Source: a virus
IMG/VR virus record: IMGVR_UViG_3300038760_000054
Span: 1-38,660 of that record
DNA length: 38,660 nt
Strand: one strand, 5' to 3'
In this document: positions 8,726-17,931 of the stretch, piece by piece
How positions within the stretch are numbered: position 1 is the stretch's first letter
How the letters are laid out: each line of letters begins with the position of its first letter
Position numbers and translations under genes: made by a program
Notes under the pieces: model-generated
Database searches by the model: none
Seen by the model: the letters and a program-made list of their open reading frames with translations, nothing else
Told to the model about the DNA's origin: nothing

Positions 8726-10080
8726 AGCTCGCTCACAATCACGTTAAGGTTAATGTCAAGCACGTTATTGCCACTGGTTTCGTTTGACACGAAAACCTCT
8801 ACATAATCATTCGTGTCTAGTTCCACCACAGAAGCAGTAACCAAGCCTTCCGCCCGCCCGCCCGCGTTAGCTGTGCCCTCTGCAAATGACGTGGTAACCG
8901 CCGTTCCATTCTTTGCAATATACAATCTTAGAACGTTGTTATTGTTCGATGATAAAGACGCCCATGCCTCAACTTCAAAGTCTCTTGTTGGTGCCCCCAC
9001 ATATGTTGCGCGGTTATCCGTGAATGAAAACCTTTGACTTATGGGGTTGGATGTAGTGGTGCCAAGGGCCTTGGTGGGAGTGCTGACGACTACAGGAGTA
9101 GTTGTGGCATTGTTCGTCATGTAGTAATTGGCAAATGTCCTGCTGTTTTCGATTCCAGTATTGCCCTTGAACATAGCCTTGTTATCGTCAAATTGAACAC
9201 CGGCCAAGGCCGTCCCAGCTCCAGAAAAATCGCACTCAAACAATATATAATCTTCATCAGGAACCGTTGCAGATGTGCTAAAATCAATGCCAGTCCCGCC
9301 CGTGGGTGTGATAAATGCCGAGAACTTAGGCCGAAACCGTCTCGTTATAATCGCCGTTGCTGGGATTATTAGGGTTGTCTCCCCTGCAATGCCAGAAAAC
9401 AGGGAGTCCCCAAAACCGATAGTCCCTATTGTCCCGTCAAAGGTCCAGTTTGCGCTATCAATAACACCGATATTCAGCCCGATAAAGTTGTCGTAATTCT
9501 GGATCGTCCCTACAGTCGGGCAGTCGGTAAAATTCACCGTCAACCAATCCAGGAACTTCCCAGCAGATCCGTTTAGATCAAGCGCAACATCTGCAGAAAT
9601 ATCTATGTGCCGCAGAGTTATATTTTCGGTGCTGGTTATGAGGGCCGTTCCTGTCAATCCTGTAGATAACAGAGAACTTACCGTTGGGCCCCACCCCTCA
9701 ATCACGTTGTCAACACCCCCCACGATACGGTCGCCCAGCAGGTCAATATCGCAGGTTAGGGAATAGATTGTGCTGTCTGCAAGAGTGATAACCCCCGCCA
9801 CCGGCTTGGGGAGATCGTATTTATCGGCAACAAAAACGAGTTGACCAGTAACAAGCGCAGTGATCGCATCTTGCTTTCGTGACAAGCCCGATAAAGCATG
9901 AAGCCCATGCTCGGGCGCGGCCTGTAACGCAGCTATTGAATCATCAATACCGGACAGATCATCCGGAATGGTTCGCCCTGCAGATCTGAAAAGCTCCTCA
10001 AGCGCGCGCAATAGCCTCTCGTCACCTTGGGAAACACGGGAAAGCTGCTCTCTAGTTGGCGGGTTGAACGTCTCTACCAT
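8722..10080 (-). CDS. Tail protein in the gp26 (needle) slot, beta-helix plus C-terminal knob
   Basis: 452 residues. Residues ~1-75 are helical (NPPTREQLSRVSQGDERLLR, then a heptad-like stretch). A Thr/Ile/Asp-rich middle with repeated short beta strands follows (GTALITSTENITLRHIDISA). The C-terminal ~130 residues look like a TNF/C1q-type jelly roll (FEVEAWASLSSNNNNVLRLY and a terminal LDINLNVIVSEL). It sits directly after gene 10, where P22-like phages encode the tail needle. P22 gp26 is only 233 residues and mainly coiled coil, so this would be a much-altered needle or a replacement distal tail protein. The start overlaps the gp10-like stop by seven bases. Confidence 0.6.
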   Translation of the reverse strand: MVETFNPPTREQLSRVSQGDERLLRALEELFRSAGRTIPDDLSGIDDSIAALQAAPEHGLHALSGLSRKQDAITALVTGQLVFVADKYDLPKPVAGVITLADSTIYSLTCDIDLLGDRIVGGVDNVIEGWGPTVSSLLSTGLTGTALITSTENITLRHIDISADVALDLNGSAGKFLDWLTVNFTDCPTVGTIQNYDNFIGLNIGVIDSANWTFDGTIGTIGFGDSLFSGIAGETTLIIPATAIITRRFRPKFSAFITPTGGTGIDFSTSATVPDEDYILFECDFSGAGTALAGVQFDDNKAMFKGNTGIENSRTFANYYMTNNATTTPVVVSTPTKALGTTTSNPISQRFSFTDNRATYVGAPTRDFEVEAWASLSSNNNNVLRLYIAKNGTAVTTSFAEGTANAGGRAEGLVTASVVELDTNDYVEVFVSNETSGNNVLDINLNVIVSEL

Positions 10081-11477
10081 GCTAGAGGCTCAAAACGCGC
10101 TTCCAGCCGAGCAATGGAGATATGCGCGTCTGTGGTTCCGTTAAACCTCTGTGACCGCCAGTCCCGCATTTTGCCCTGCCTGCGCCATGCTATGCGCTGC
10201 GCCCGGTTGCCTTGAATGCCCGCGCTAACCGTCATTGGCTGAGACCAGTTCAGGCCGTCCAGGGTGTATTGCGTCGTGATAACTGGCGTTAGCCCCAAGG
10301 CCACCTCACCAGTCAAAGCAACAAGCTCTAGATCATGAACAATAGCGCCCATGCCGCCGTTATACAGAATCCCAGTGTGGAATTCCCACTTGACCTCTGC
10401 GCCGTATTGCGTTGACACATTACGGACTAGCTCGCCAACCTTGCCCGATACCGGGTCTCCTGACATCCATTTACCATAGGCCCAGACCATGCCGCGCGCG
10501 GGGTATGCGGTCTTGTTTAGAATGCCACCGGAAAGCGTAAACCAGATTGGACGCTCCAAAGCCTTAGTGGCTGCGATGTCAAAGACAATTGTTTGATCTG
10601 GTAGATGGATGTAAAGCCAGTTGTGAGACAGGTAATTTCTAGATTCCATGACAATCCCGGCAATCTCTGCCTCTGAATACGTCAATAGGATCTCTTCGAT
10701 TTCTCGGGTGGATATCGTTTGATAGTTGCCGTTGATCGCCAAGTAAACAGCCGGGGATTCCTCGCGCCCGCCGCCAACAAAGGCTATCTTGTCATCAAAC
10801 ACAGTCGCAGCGCCTACCCCCGCCGCGCCCTTCTGGATCTGCGCGCCCTCAATACGTTGGAATGGGAACCCTGTCCCGCCAACGTTGTCAAAGACCTCGA
10901 TTGAATTAAGGTTGACCACATACAATTCGTTGCGAAGCTCAAGCAGCCGAATAATCGGGTCGGGGTCGATCTCAGAAGAGCCGTATTTGAGCGGATTTAT
11001 TGAGAACGGGTCGCCAAGCTCAGAGACAACTATCGTTTCATCATCAGATGACACAAAATATCCGTCCAGCCAAACAAAGCTGTTAACCGTGCCTAAGTCC
11101 GGATCTGTGACCCGCGCTAATGTGGTCTTATCGTACAGGTATTCAAACCCACCCGAAGACATGCCGAGGTAATCAAAAGAGTAGTCGAAAACCACCACGC
11201 CACCCGGGCCAATGTCTCCTATGATATCAATGGTTGCGTTTTCATTCACCCGCACGAACTTGGAACCCATAGCGCGATACATAATGCCATCCCACACAAT
11301 GCCTCCCCGGTCAGGACCCGGGCCAACTGCCACTTCCACAACACCCTCGCCTGGGCGCAGGTATCCATTAGATATGCCGCTGCCTTTTGGGACAGGAATC
11401 ATATTGTGAGGGTAGGCCGTGCGGAAATCTGGGTTAGTGTCCGCAAAGATACCGGAAAGTATTGGGATTTGCGTCAT
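10074..11477 (-). CDS. gp10-like tail accessory factor (packaged DNA stabilisation)
   Basis: 467 residues against 472 in P22 gp10. The N-terminus (GIFADTNPDFRTAYPHNMIP) and a WD-like series of beta repeats (FVWLDGYFVSSDDETIVVSE, LRNELYVVNLNSIEVFDNVG) match the Phage_stabilise family pattern. In P22 a hexamer of gp10 binds the gp4 ring below the portal and carries the needle and tailspikes, closing the head after packaging. It follows the gp4-like gene with an ATGA overlap, the same order as in P22. Confidence 0.9.
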   Translation of the reverse strand: MTQIPILSGIFADTNPDFRTAYPHNMIPVPKGSGISNGYLRPGEGVVEVAVGPGPDRGGIVWDGIMYRAMGSKFVRVNENATIDIIGDIGPGGVVVFDYSFDYLGMSSGGFEYLYDKTTLARVTDPDLGTVNSFVWLDGYFVSSDDETIVVSELGDPFSINPLKYGSSEIDPDPIIRLLELRNELYVVNLNSIEVFDNVGGTGFPFQRIEGAQIQKGAAGVGAATVFDDKIAFVGGGREESPAVYLAINGNYQTISTREIEEILLTYSEAEIAGIVMESRNYLSHNWLYIHLPDQTIVFDIAATKALERPIWFTLSGGILNKTAYPARGMVWAYGKWMSGDPVSGKVGELVRNVSTQYGAEVKWEFHTGILYNGGMGAIVHDLELVALTGEVALGLTPVITTQYTLDGLNWSQPMTVSAGIQGNRAQRIAWRRQGKMRDWRSQRFNGTTDAHISIARLEARFEPLAW

Positions 11478-11917
11478 GTTGCTGTAACCGTGTCTTCACC
11501 AATGAAGGGCCGAATGGGTGTCTTGGCCCCTGCACCCCGGATCATACCGACCATGCGCACACAAGGGACTGTGATGGACTGTGCGAGCAAGCTATAGCCT
11601 GCCTTGGCGTCTAGTTTCGTTTGGTTGGATGGCGTCTTGCCAAAGCCCGGCGCTAACCGCAGCGCAAGGTTATTATACATCGGGCCAACCGCATCGTTTG
11701 GCGCGTTTGTCTCTGCGTCGATATCACCACCGCCGGGGTTAACCGTAGCGGGGTACACCGGGTCAAAAACAATACCTCGGGTAGTCCATTCTGCCATCAT
11801 GCTGTCAAGAATGCGCAGAGAATTAGCGCGCTCTTCTGCTGTGGTGTCGAATATGTAGGAAGCAATGCCAATTTCGGCCAATGCCTGTTCAATAATTTGG
11901 TTTTTAGTCCAGGACAT
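11474..11917 (-). CDS. gp4-like tail accessory factor (head-completion adaptor)
   Basis: 147 residues, close to P22 gp4 (166). It starts MSWTKNQIIEQALAEIG and has ANSLRILDSMMAEWTTRGI, features of the P22_Tail-4 family, with a C-terminal IRGAGAKTPIRPFIGE. In P22, twelve gp4 subunits bind the portal ring after packaging to begin tail assembly. gp4 has also been reported to hydrolyse peptidoglycan, which cannot be judged here. It lies between the coat-linked small gene and the gp10-like gene. Confidence 0.88.
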   Translation of the reverse strand: MSWTKNQIIEQALAEIGIASYIFDTTAEERANSLRILDSMMAEWTTRGIVFDPVYPATVNPGGGDIDAETNAPNDAVGPMYNNLALRLAPGFGKTPSNQTKLDAKAGYSLLAQSITVPCVRMVGMIRGAGAKTPIRPFIGEDTVTAT

Positions 11918-11935
11918 TGCCGAGCCTTCCGGTTG

Positions 11936-12139
11936 TTAGCTATTTTCAGCCTTGCTGGCTTCGATCTCTGCCTTAGTGCGGCGCTTGCGCTTTGGCTTGT
12001 CAATATGGGCCTCTAGGGCCTCGCCAAGAGTGGCACACCAACCTTCCGGCAGCTTATCGCCGTCGCCTGCATCTTTCCAAGAGTATGTTGTTCCTTTGGG
12101 GCCTTTAAGGTTGCCCGGTACTTTGTAGATGATACCCAT
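11936..12139 (-). CDS. Small basic-tailed protein between coat and gp4
   Basis: 67 residues. The first half is compact (GIIYKVPGNLKGPKG). The second ends in a strongly basic stretch, KPKRKRRTKAEIEASKAE, resembling an AT-hook or disordered nucleic-acid-binding tail. It sits after the coat gene behind a GC-rich hairpin. I do not recognise a named family. Basic-tailed small proteins after coat genes are common in phages and may be minor head proteins. A ribosome-binding AGGAGG lies about ten bases upstream of its ATG. Confidence 0.75.
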   Translation of the reverse strand: MGIIYKVPGNLKGPKGTTYSWKDAGDGDKLPEGWCATLGEALEAHIDKPKRKRRTKAEIEASKAENS

Positions 12140-12162
12140 TCGGGCCTCCTATAATGGGTGAT

Positions 12163-12182
12163 GGGGCGACCTGCGCCGCCCC
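12163..12182 (-). terminator. GC-rich hairpin after the coat gene
   Basis: A six-base inverted repeat (GGGGCG / CGCCCC) with an eight-base loop sits between the coat stop and the next gene. There is no clear U-run on the minus strand, so it is more likely a partial terminator or an mRNA-stabilising 3' structure that boosts coat expression over downstream genes. Assignment is from sequence shape only. Confidence 0.4.
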
Positions 12183-12190
12183 GCCGTTGG

Positions 12191-13456
12191 TTATGCTTGG
12201 CCGAACAACAGAACGCCGTTCATCTCTGGGTTGGTGTTGACCACCCCAAACAGCGTGTCCAGAGTGAACAGCGTTTCGAATGTGCTGTTGTCAAATCGCT
12301 TCGACATTACAACTTCGATACCGTTCTCAGTGGTCGCCCGCATGACAGACACGCCCTGGTCAGTTGGCACCGCATAGCGGCCCGGCAGCAGTTCAATGCT
12401 GTCATAGTACCAGAATGGGTTAGTCTGAGCTGTGGTAGTGTTCAGGAACACCATCGCAGCCGTTGCCGAAGTCGATGCAACATTGACGTTCTGATAATTG
12501 ACCTCCGGGTCAGTTGGCGAGGAATTCGCGCCGACCATTGGGGGAGATACAACCATCGTGGTTCCATCAGTTACAGAGATAACGCGGAATGTCTTGAGCT
12601 GCCCCGTACTTTCTTTGGTGATGTGGTGAACCGCCTCGATGCCTGCAATGGTGTAGCAGTCACCAGCCGCCAAGCCAGTTGTGGATGAAACAGTGACCGT
12701 TTGATACCGGTTGTCAACATTCACAACACCGTTAGTGGTGGACTGAGCCGCAAGAGGAACATATTGAACCTGAGCGCCGTTTGTCGCAATGGTTGGCGTT
12801 GCTGCCTGACCTGTCAGTGTATTGCCGATCTGCATCTTGTAGGTTTCAAACCCGGCAACAGGGCCAATGAATGAGCGCTCGTATGCTGTCGCGGTCTTGC
12901 CGGTCTGCATATTCGCGCGGCCTGCCAGATCGCCAGCCATGCCTGTGTAATCCCGGACGTTCAGAGACATATAGCGATTCATCTCCTCCACACCCTGCTC
13001 CGTCATAAGAGCCTCACACAGAGCGATGTCGTCATAATCGCCAGCCGCAGCCGTTACATCAACAACCAGCGTACCCTGCAGAGACACAACGTCACGAACT
13101 GCCGTGTTGATATCCGAGGCCAAACGCTGCGAAGCGGCCTTGCCCAAACGGTTCTCTTGCAGCGCATCGCGCAGCTCCAGGGCGTTCATAGTCCAAGGTA
13201 CGGACTTGCTGAAACCCAAAGAGCTGGGGACAGAAAGTTGTGTGCCGTCCTGCGGAGTGACCGCTGAACCCATAGTCCGATCTTGGGACGCCAGAATGTA
13301 AGGCGAAGGACGCCACACGGTATCGTTCGCGCGTTCCATAAGCTGCCCCTCGGTGCCGTACTTAGACACGTTGCGAGAGATAACCATGCTGTCGTGAAAG
13401 CCTTCAAGGATATCCTCAAATGCAACCCGTTCTTCTTTACTAAATTCGTTGGCCAT
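12191..13456 (-). CDS. Major capsid (coat) protein, P22 type
   Basis: 421 residues (P22 coat 430). It carries the family features of P22_CoatProtein: an N-terminal helical arm, ERANDTVWRPSPYI near residue 42, a central segment ~220-340 corresponding to the telokin-like insertion domain (VTVSSTTGLAAGDCYTIAGI), and the C-terminal signature TLDTLFGVVNTNPEMNGVLL. It follows the scaffold gene as in P22. It forms the T=7 shell with the scaffold and portal. Start choice: the first ATG, preceded by AGGAGG seven bases upstream. Confidence 0.93.
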   Translation of the reverse strand: MANEFSKEERVAFEDILEGFHDSMVISRNVSKYGTEGQLMERANDTVWRPSPYILASQDRTMGSAVTPQDGTQLSVPSSLGFSKSVPWTMNALELRDALQENRLGKAASQRLASDINTAVRDVVSLQGTLVVDVTAAAGDYDDIALCEALMTEQGVEEMNRYMSLNVRDYTGMAGDLAGRANMQTGKTATAYERSFIGPVAGFETYKMQIGNTLTGQAATPTIATNGAQVQYVPLAAQSTTNGVVNVDNRYQTVTVSSTTGLAAGDCYTIAGIEAVHHITKESTGQLKTFRVISVTDGTTMVVSPPMVGANSSPTDPEVNYQNVNVASTSATAAMVFLNTTTAQTNPFWYYDSIELLPGRYAVPTDQGVSVMRATTENGIEVVMSKRFDNSTFETLFTLDTLFGVVNTNPEMNGVLLFGQA

Positions 13457-13468
13457 GTTGGCCTCCTA

Positions 13469-14305
13469 TTAACCTGCTTTGAGCTTACGCTTGTATGCCA
13501 GGACCTTTGACATATCATTGGTCTGTGCAGCTTCCGCTCGTAGCTTTTCAAGTGTTTTGTCACTGGACGCTCCGCTAGCAATATTGCCGCCGGTGCGAGT
13601 TTCAGGGACGGTTTTGGGTCTGCGTTGTGATACTTTCATAGCCGTTTCCAGACGTGTTGCCGCTACTGCAAAGGCAATAGGGTCGGTGATGGTGCCAAGT
13701 TCCTTTAGACGCTTTTCATCTTGGCCTAAGCCTTGAATCAATGGCGCAGCCTTGCCGCCAAACGCATGGATTAGGATGGTCTGCTGATTCTCGCTAAGCG
13801 CGCCCTTTACAGCGTCCTCGGCTTCGTCAAACTGATCCGCATCAAATGCGCCCTTGCCTTCTTGGTACTCACTCAGGCGGGCGTTGTATGCCTGCCCTTG
13901 CTTTTCCTGCGCTTCCTTGGCTTCGTTGGCCTTAGCGTCTTGCTTTGCTTTGGCCTTGTCCCATTCACGAACTGCCGCAATGTGCTTTGCTGAATCGTAA
14001 TCAAACTGCTCAATCGTCGGTTCCGGGCCGAGGTCCGTCTTTTCGTCGGCTTTACCGGCTGCAGCTTGCTTCTTCAGATCCTTGAGTTGCTTATTTAACT
14101 CTCGGTTTTCCTTGCGTACATTCTTCACCCAGTCGGGCGCGTCCTGCTGTTCTGGGGCTTCATCGTCGCCAAAAGTCACAACCGTTTTTTCAACAGCCTC
14201 GGTTTCAGTCTCAGCTTGCGCGTCAACCTGTTCCGGCTCTGTTGTTTCTACGGCTTCAATCTCTGCCTCTGGGGCGTCAACCGTTTCTTCTGTCTGGTCA
14301 GTCAT
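13469..14305 (-). CDS. Scaffolding protein
   Basis: 278 residues (P22 gp8 is 303). It is very acidic at the N-terminus (many Glu in residues 1-60), then highly charged and helical with coiled-coil character (NRELNKQLKDLKKQAAAGK). It ends in a short basic helix, MSKVLAYKRKLKAG. In P22 the basic C-terminal helix-turn-helix contacts coat protein, and this tail fits that role. It lies between portal and coat as in P22. There is no protease motif, so the scaffold is probably recycled rather than cleaved. Confidence 0.88.
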   Translation of the reverse strand: MTDQTEETVDAPEAEIEAVETTEPEQVDAQAETETEAVEKTVVTFGDDEAPEQQDAPDWVKNVRKENRELNKQLKDLKKQAAAGKADEKTDLGPEPTIEQFDYDSAKHIAAVREWDKAKAKQDAKANEAKEAQEKQGQAYNARLSEYQEGKGAFDADQFDEAEDAVKGALSENQQTILIHAFGGKAAPLIQGLGQDEKRLKELGTITDPIAFAVAATRLETAMKVSQRRPKTVPETRTGGNIASGASSDKTLEKLRAEAAQTNDMSKVLAYKRKLKAG

Positions 14306-14323
14306 GTATCACCTTCACACACC

Positions 14324-16414
14324 CTATAGGCCGGGTGGAATGCCGTTGCTCAGTCCTGGTTGTACGGCTGGACTGGGTTGCCGTCTCCCGTCTTCACGGT
14401 CGATCTCTGCCACCGCATCAATCACCTGCTGGCGATCATCACGGGGAATGCTTGCAATCTTGGTGGCTGTGTCCGCCTCCAGGTTGCCGGTTTTGGCAAT
14501 GGATTGCTGGGTGTCTGCCTGTGCCTTCTCGGCAAGGGCCATGTTCTTTGCAGCTTCAGACTGCAGGAATTCGTCGTTGGGATTTGGAGCGGCACCCTCT
14601 GCGGCCTCTTCCATTTTCTTGATATCTTCCTCGGTTGGTTCATACACGCCCATCGTTACGAGCTTCTTGCGGTAGAACTCATTGATATCACCCATGCCCT
14701 CGCCTGGGATGTTCTGCATAATCACAGCCTCGGCAATGGAACGTGTTTGCTCGTCTTGGCTGTTCTGCAATACGCCGCCCATTGTCTTAATCATAGCCTG
14801 TCGCTTGCTGCTAGAGCTGGGACCGACCTCTGCGTTAACATCGAATGTAGCCCGTGATAGGTCACCTTGGGAAACAGTGTTCCCCTCGCTATCCAGAATC
14901 TTAGCGTTAAGTTTTACCTGCCCCACTTCCTTTTGCGGGCCTACGGTTTTCATCACGCGGTCGTCTTCCACGTATATCTCTCGCGCCATGCCGAGCCAAA
15001 CCTGCCCGCCGCGTTTCATGGCAATTCGGAAGTTGTCTACATACTTGAATGACTGCTGGTCTAGCCGGTCCTGCACAAGTTCAATGGCTGCGCCACTGAC
15101 GTTTGACTTGATTTCCTCTGCCGACTTGTTGTTTCCCAGAACCGCGTCAATGTCAGTGTCAACAAGAGATGTCAACGCAGCCGTTGCTGGCGGGATTTCT
15201 CCGGGGTTCGTATATCCGACAGGCCCAACATGAGACACTGAGCCGTCTACGTTTCGCACCGGCTCAGCCTGCAGGTATGCCGGGTTGTCTACGTTTGCGG
15301 TTGCCCACTGAGCAGCAATAACTGGCGTGATTTGATCAGAAGCAAAGATTGGCTTGGGATAAGCTGATTGCGCGCTCTGCTCTGCCAGCTTGCTTAGCAT
15401 CATATTCTTGAGACGTTGCACATCCTTACCGCGTCGGACAATGCCGCTGCACCGCTCCTGGGCGTCAATGAATACGCGCTTGCCGTAGTATGGTACAAGG
15501 GGGATATTGCCGCCGGGGATAATCTCCGGGCCCTTCAGAATGCCGTTGCCTGACAGGATGTATTTGGATACCTGATCGCGCTTGACTGTTCTGGTGCGCT
15601 TCTTGCGTGATCCCTTATCCTTCAGGCTGGCCTTTAGGTCTTCGTCTTGCTCAAACCGGTCAGCGGTAAACGTCTCTTCTGTTCCATCAACGTGCTTGTA
15701 AACGGTTAGCTCTACGTTGACCTTTTCGGTCAGGTAGTATTCAGCAACATAAACAACGTCAGGCGTTGACCAATCGAATTGCACCGTTGTCTGATCAATA
15801 GGCCAGGACGCGGGGTCGTCGTCGTACTCGTCAATGTACGACTGGACTGTGATAGCCTCCAGCACAAACGCATGAGTGCTATCTGCCTTGTCCTGACGCT
15901 TAGCGTTGCAGTCAAAGAATAGCGTAGAGTCGGCTTCGTATATCGGCTCGATAAGAATTCGCTGGTGTTCGTTCTCGTCGTCGTTATCGTCTTCCCAATC
16001 TGTTACGAACCGCCATCCGCCATAGCCGCCTGTGATACCCTCGTTAAAGGCTACATCGTAAGCTTCTTGCGCGCCTGAGTTCTGCTCATCAGCTCGGTAT
16101 AGGCCGTCACACACATCAGACAGGGCGTCATTACTGGCCCCGTTCTTTGGTGTGAAGTCAACCGTGATGCGGTTAGCGCGGTATTCATTGTCAACGCGCT
16201 CAACGGCCCCGGAGGTTCTATCCACCTCGATCTTGACCTTGTTGGCATACTGGTCACCCAGCGCGCCTTCCCACTGCGCCCCGGTCACGCCTACAAAACG
16301 GCGGTCAGTCTTGGCCGCGTCCCGCTCTTCTTGGGATGCAGACCAAATGCGGTTGAACCGGTCCAAAGCTACAGCATGAACGCCCTTAGTGTCTTGTGGT
16401 TTGCTTTTAGCCAT
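14324..16414 (-). CDS. Portal protein, P22 gp1 type
   Basis: 696 residues (P22 portal 725), much larger than siphovirus portals. Features include VDRTSGAVERVDNEYRANRI near residue 63, GITGGYGGWRFVTDWED near residue 126, a long Asp-rich region, and a Gln/Ala-rich C-terminal helical part that probably forms the barrel. As a dodecamer it occupies one vertex, nucleates assembly with the scaffold and docks the terminase. The ATG overlaps the terminase stop (TAATG). Confidence 0.92.
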   Translation of the reverse strand: MAKSKPQDTKGVHAVALDRFNRIWSASQEERDAAKTDRRFVGVTGAQWEGALGDQYANKVKIEVDRTSGAVERVDNEYRANRITVDFTPKNGASNDALSDVCDGLYRADEQNSGAQEAYDVAFNEGITGGYGGWRFVTDWEDDNDDENEHQRILIEPIYEADSTLFFDCNAKRQDKADSTHAFVLEAITVQSYIDEYDDDPASWPIDQTTVQFDWSTPDVVYVAEYYLTEKVNVELTVYKHVDGTEETFTADRFEQDEDLKASLKDKGSRKKRTRTVKRDQVSKYILSGNGILKGPEIIPGGNIPLVPYYGKRVFIDAQERCSGIVRRGKDVQRLKNMMLSKLAEQSAQSAYPKPIFASDQITPVIAAQWATANVDNPAYLQAEPVRNVDGSVSHVGPVGYTNPGEIPPATAALTSLVDTDIDAVLGNNKSAEEIKSNVSGAAIELVQDRLDQQSFKYVDNFRIAMKRGGQVWLGMAREIYVEDDRVMKTVGPQKEVGQVKLNAKILDSEGNTVSQGDLSRATFDVNAEVGPSSSSKRQAMIKTMGGVLQNSQDEQTRSIAEAVIMQNIPGEGMGDINEFYRKKLVTMGVYEPTEEDIKKMEEAAEGAAPNPNDEFLQSEAAKNMALAEKAQADTQQSIAKTGNLEADTATKIASIPRDDRQQVIDAVAEIDREDGRRQPSPAVQPGLSNGIPPGL

Positions 16415-17742
16415 TACATCCGAGCCATAGGGTTGTATATCGTAGGGGCCAGCACCGGCTTTGGCTTAGGCTTGTTCACCATAGATGGGAACAACTCGGT
16501 TGCCGCCCATACTAGCGCATCTAGTCTGTCAGGGGAATAGCCTTGTGCTTTGCTGTCAAAACCGATGGTGAATGAACACATCTGATCCTCTAGCTCTGGG
16601 AATGCTCCAGCGTGTTTTACCTTGCTTTGCTCGTACAGCGCGGCGATAGGTTCAGCCCTGACAGCCTTGCCCTTGGTGGCATGAACCCCGCGATATGGTA
16701 TCACTGCCCCCTTTGATTGCGCCTTGATCGTGGCCTCCACCATAGCGCCGCCTTGATTGATTTCCGCAACGATCCGATCAGCATCAAACGTGTGGAAAGC
16801 TGATATTGCACGTCGCGCCCATTCCTCTGGTCTGAATTTCCCGCTTTCATCACCAAGCACATACCCTTTCCCGTCTACGCCTAAGCCCATCACAATGATG
16901 CCCGTCTCGTCTGATCCAATGTCATTGCTGATAGCCGGGTCAACACCAACAACAACCCGTACCATATCCGGCAAGCTATCCTCGTACTTGATGTAATCCC
17001 GCCGCCACAGCGCGTTGTCGTCGTCTGCGGTATAGGCCCCATCCCTGAACCGCCTCCGTTGGCGCTCGGGCAGGCTATCCAGGTCGTCTAGATATTCCTC
17101 TGACAGGTTGTCCCGGTTGTCGCTTGGGTTAACCACAGTGTATGCGTACCGCTCGGCATGGTCCTTGATCGCCAGCTTGTCCTGTGGCTCGATCCCTTCA
17201 ATCCAAATCTGATACGTCCAATGGGCTTTGACTGTCGGGTTGAGATCCACATAGAACCGCTGCTTGAGCGTGGCACCAGACAACGTGGTGCAGACCTGGG
17301 CTAGACGTGACCGGAGCAGCACAAACGCACTGTAAACCACCTCTGACGCTTCGTTGATATAAATCGTGGCATACTCGTTACCAAGTATCCGCTCCATTGC
17401 CTTCTCGTCGTTCAACCCGCCAACCCATACTTCTGATCCATTGGGCAGGGGAAAGTATCCGCCGTCATGGCCTCGGAATGTCGGGCACGGTACACCGGGG
17501 AACTTAACAGCCCATGCTTTGAGGAATGTATCCTTGGCAATCGCCCGCTTTGCGGCGCTACCCTCCTTGCGCACAATCAGGTGCCTAGAACCTGCAGCGT
17601 TCATAGCCCGGTCAAGTATTGCTGAGATGAATAGGAATGTCTTGCCGGATCTACTGCCCCCATAGAGCAGCTGGAACCGGGCAGGCGTCTTGAGGGTTTC
17701 GGCCATAGCTCGGGCTTGGCCTGGGTTTAGCTTAAATGTCAT
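16414..17742 (-). CDS. terL: Terminase large subunit
   Basis: 442 residues. The packaging ATPase domain shows a Walker A GGSRSGKT at residues 28-35 and a Walker B TIYINEAS at about 126-133, with catalytic Glu131. The RNase H-like nuclease domain starts at VVVGVDPAIS (Asp267) and ends near RLDALVWAATELF, supplying another acidic residue. It cuts and pumps DNA into the prohead in a headful manner if P22-like. ATGA overlap with a 60-residue upstream gene couples their translation. Confidence 0.95.
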   Translation of the reverse strand: MTFKLNPGQARAMAETLKTPARFQLLYGGSRSGKTFLFISAILDRAMNAAGSRHLIVRKEGSAAKRAIAKDTFLKAWAVKFPGVPCPTFRGHDGGYFPLPNGSEVWVGGLNDEKAMERILGNEYATIYINEASEVVYSAFVLLRSRLAQVCTTLSGATLKQRFYVDLNPTVKAHWTYQIWIEGIEPQDKLAIKDHAERYAYTVVNPSDNRDNLSEEYLDDLDSLPERQRRRFRDGAYTADDDNALWRRDYIKYEDSLPDMVRVVVGVDPAISNDIGSDETGIIVMGLGVDGKGYVLGDESGKFRPEEWARRAISAFHTFDADRIVAEINQGGAMVEATIKAQSKGAVIPYRGVHATKGKAVRAEPIAALYEQSKVKHAGAFPELEDQMCSFTIGFDSKAQGYSPDRLDALVWAATELFPSMVNKPKPKPVLAPTIYNPMARM

Positions 17743-17921
17743 CGCCCGTTAGGGTTCTCATCAATACCAATGACGTGAAACCCAAGAAACCTCCTTACGC
17801 TCCCCTCCCATGTCACATCTTCACCAGCGCGCATCTTGTCTAGCTCGGCGTTTAACACCTCGTTGTATGCGTCGGCCATGCTCTGAAAGATAGCTTCCAC
17901 TTCTGATTTCATATCGTTCAT
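17739..17921 (-). CDS. Small protein between terminase subunits
   Basis: 60 residues. I chose the ATG at 17921 because it follows AAGGAGAGAGAC, the ribosome site used by many genes here. An in-frame ATG at 17942 has no such site. The protein is acidic and helical (MKSEVEAIFQSMADAYNEV), then has a short C-terminal segment RRFLGFHVIGIDENPNGR. I do not recognise a family. Its placement between terS and terL with overlap at the terL start suggests a packaging or coupling role. Confidence 0.75.
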   Translation of the reverse strand: MNDMKSEVEAIFQSMADAYNEVLNAELDKMRAGEDVTWEGSVRRFLGFHVIGIDENPNGR

Positions 17922-17931
17922 GTCTCTCTCC

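Noticed and set aside
14082-15233. Plus-strand open frames opposite scaffold and portal
   Set aside because: Shadows of highly biased coding sequence on the minus strand.
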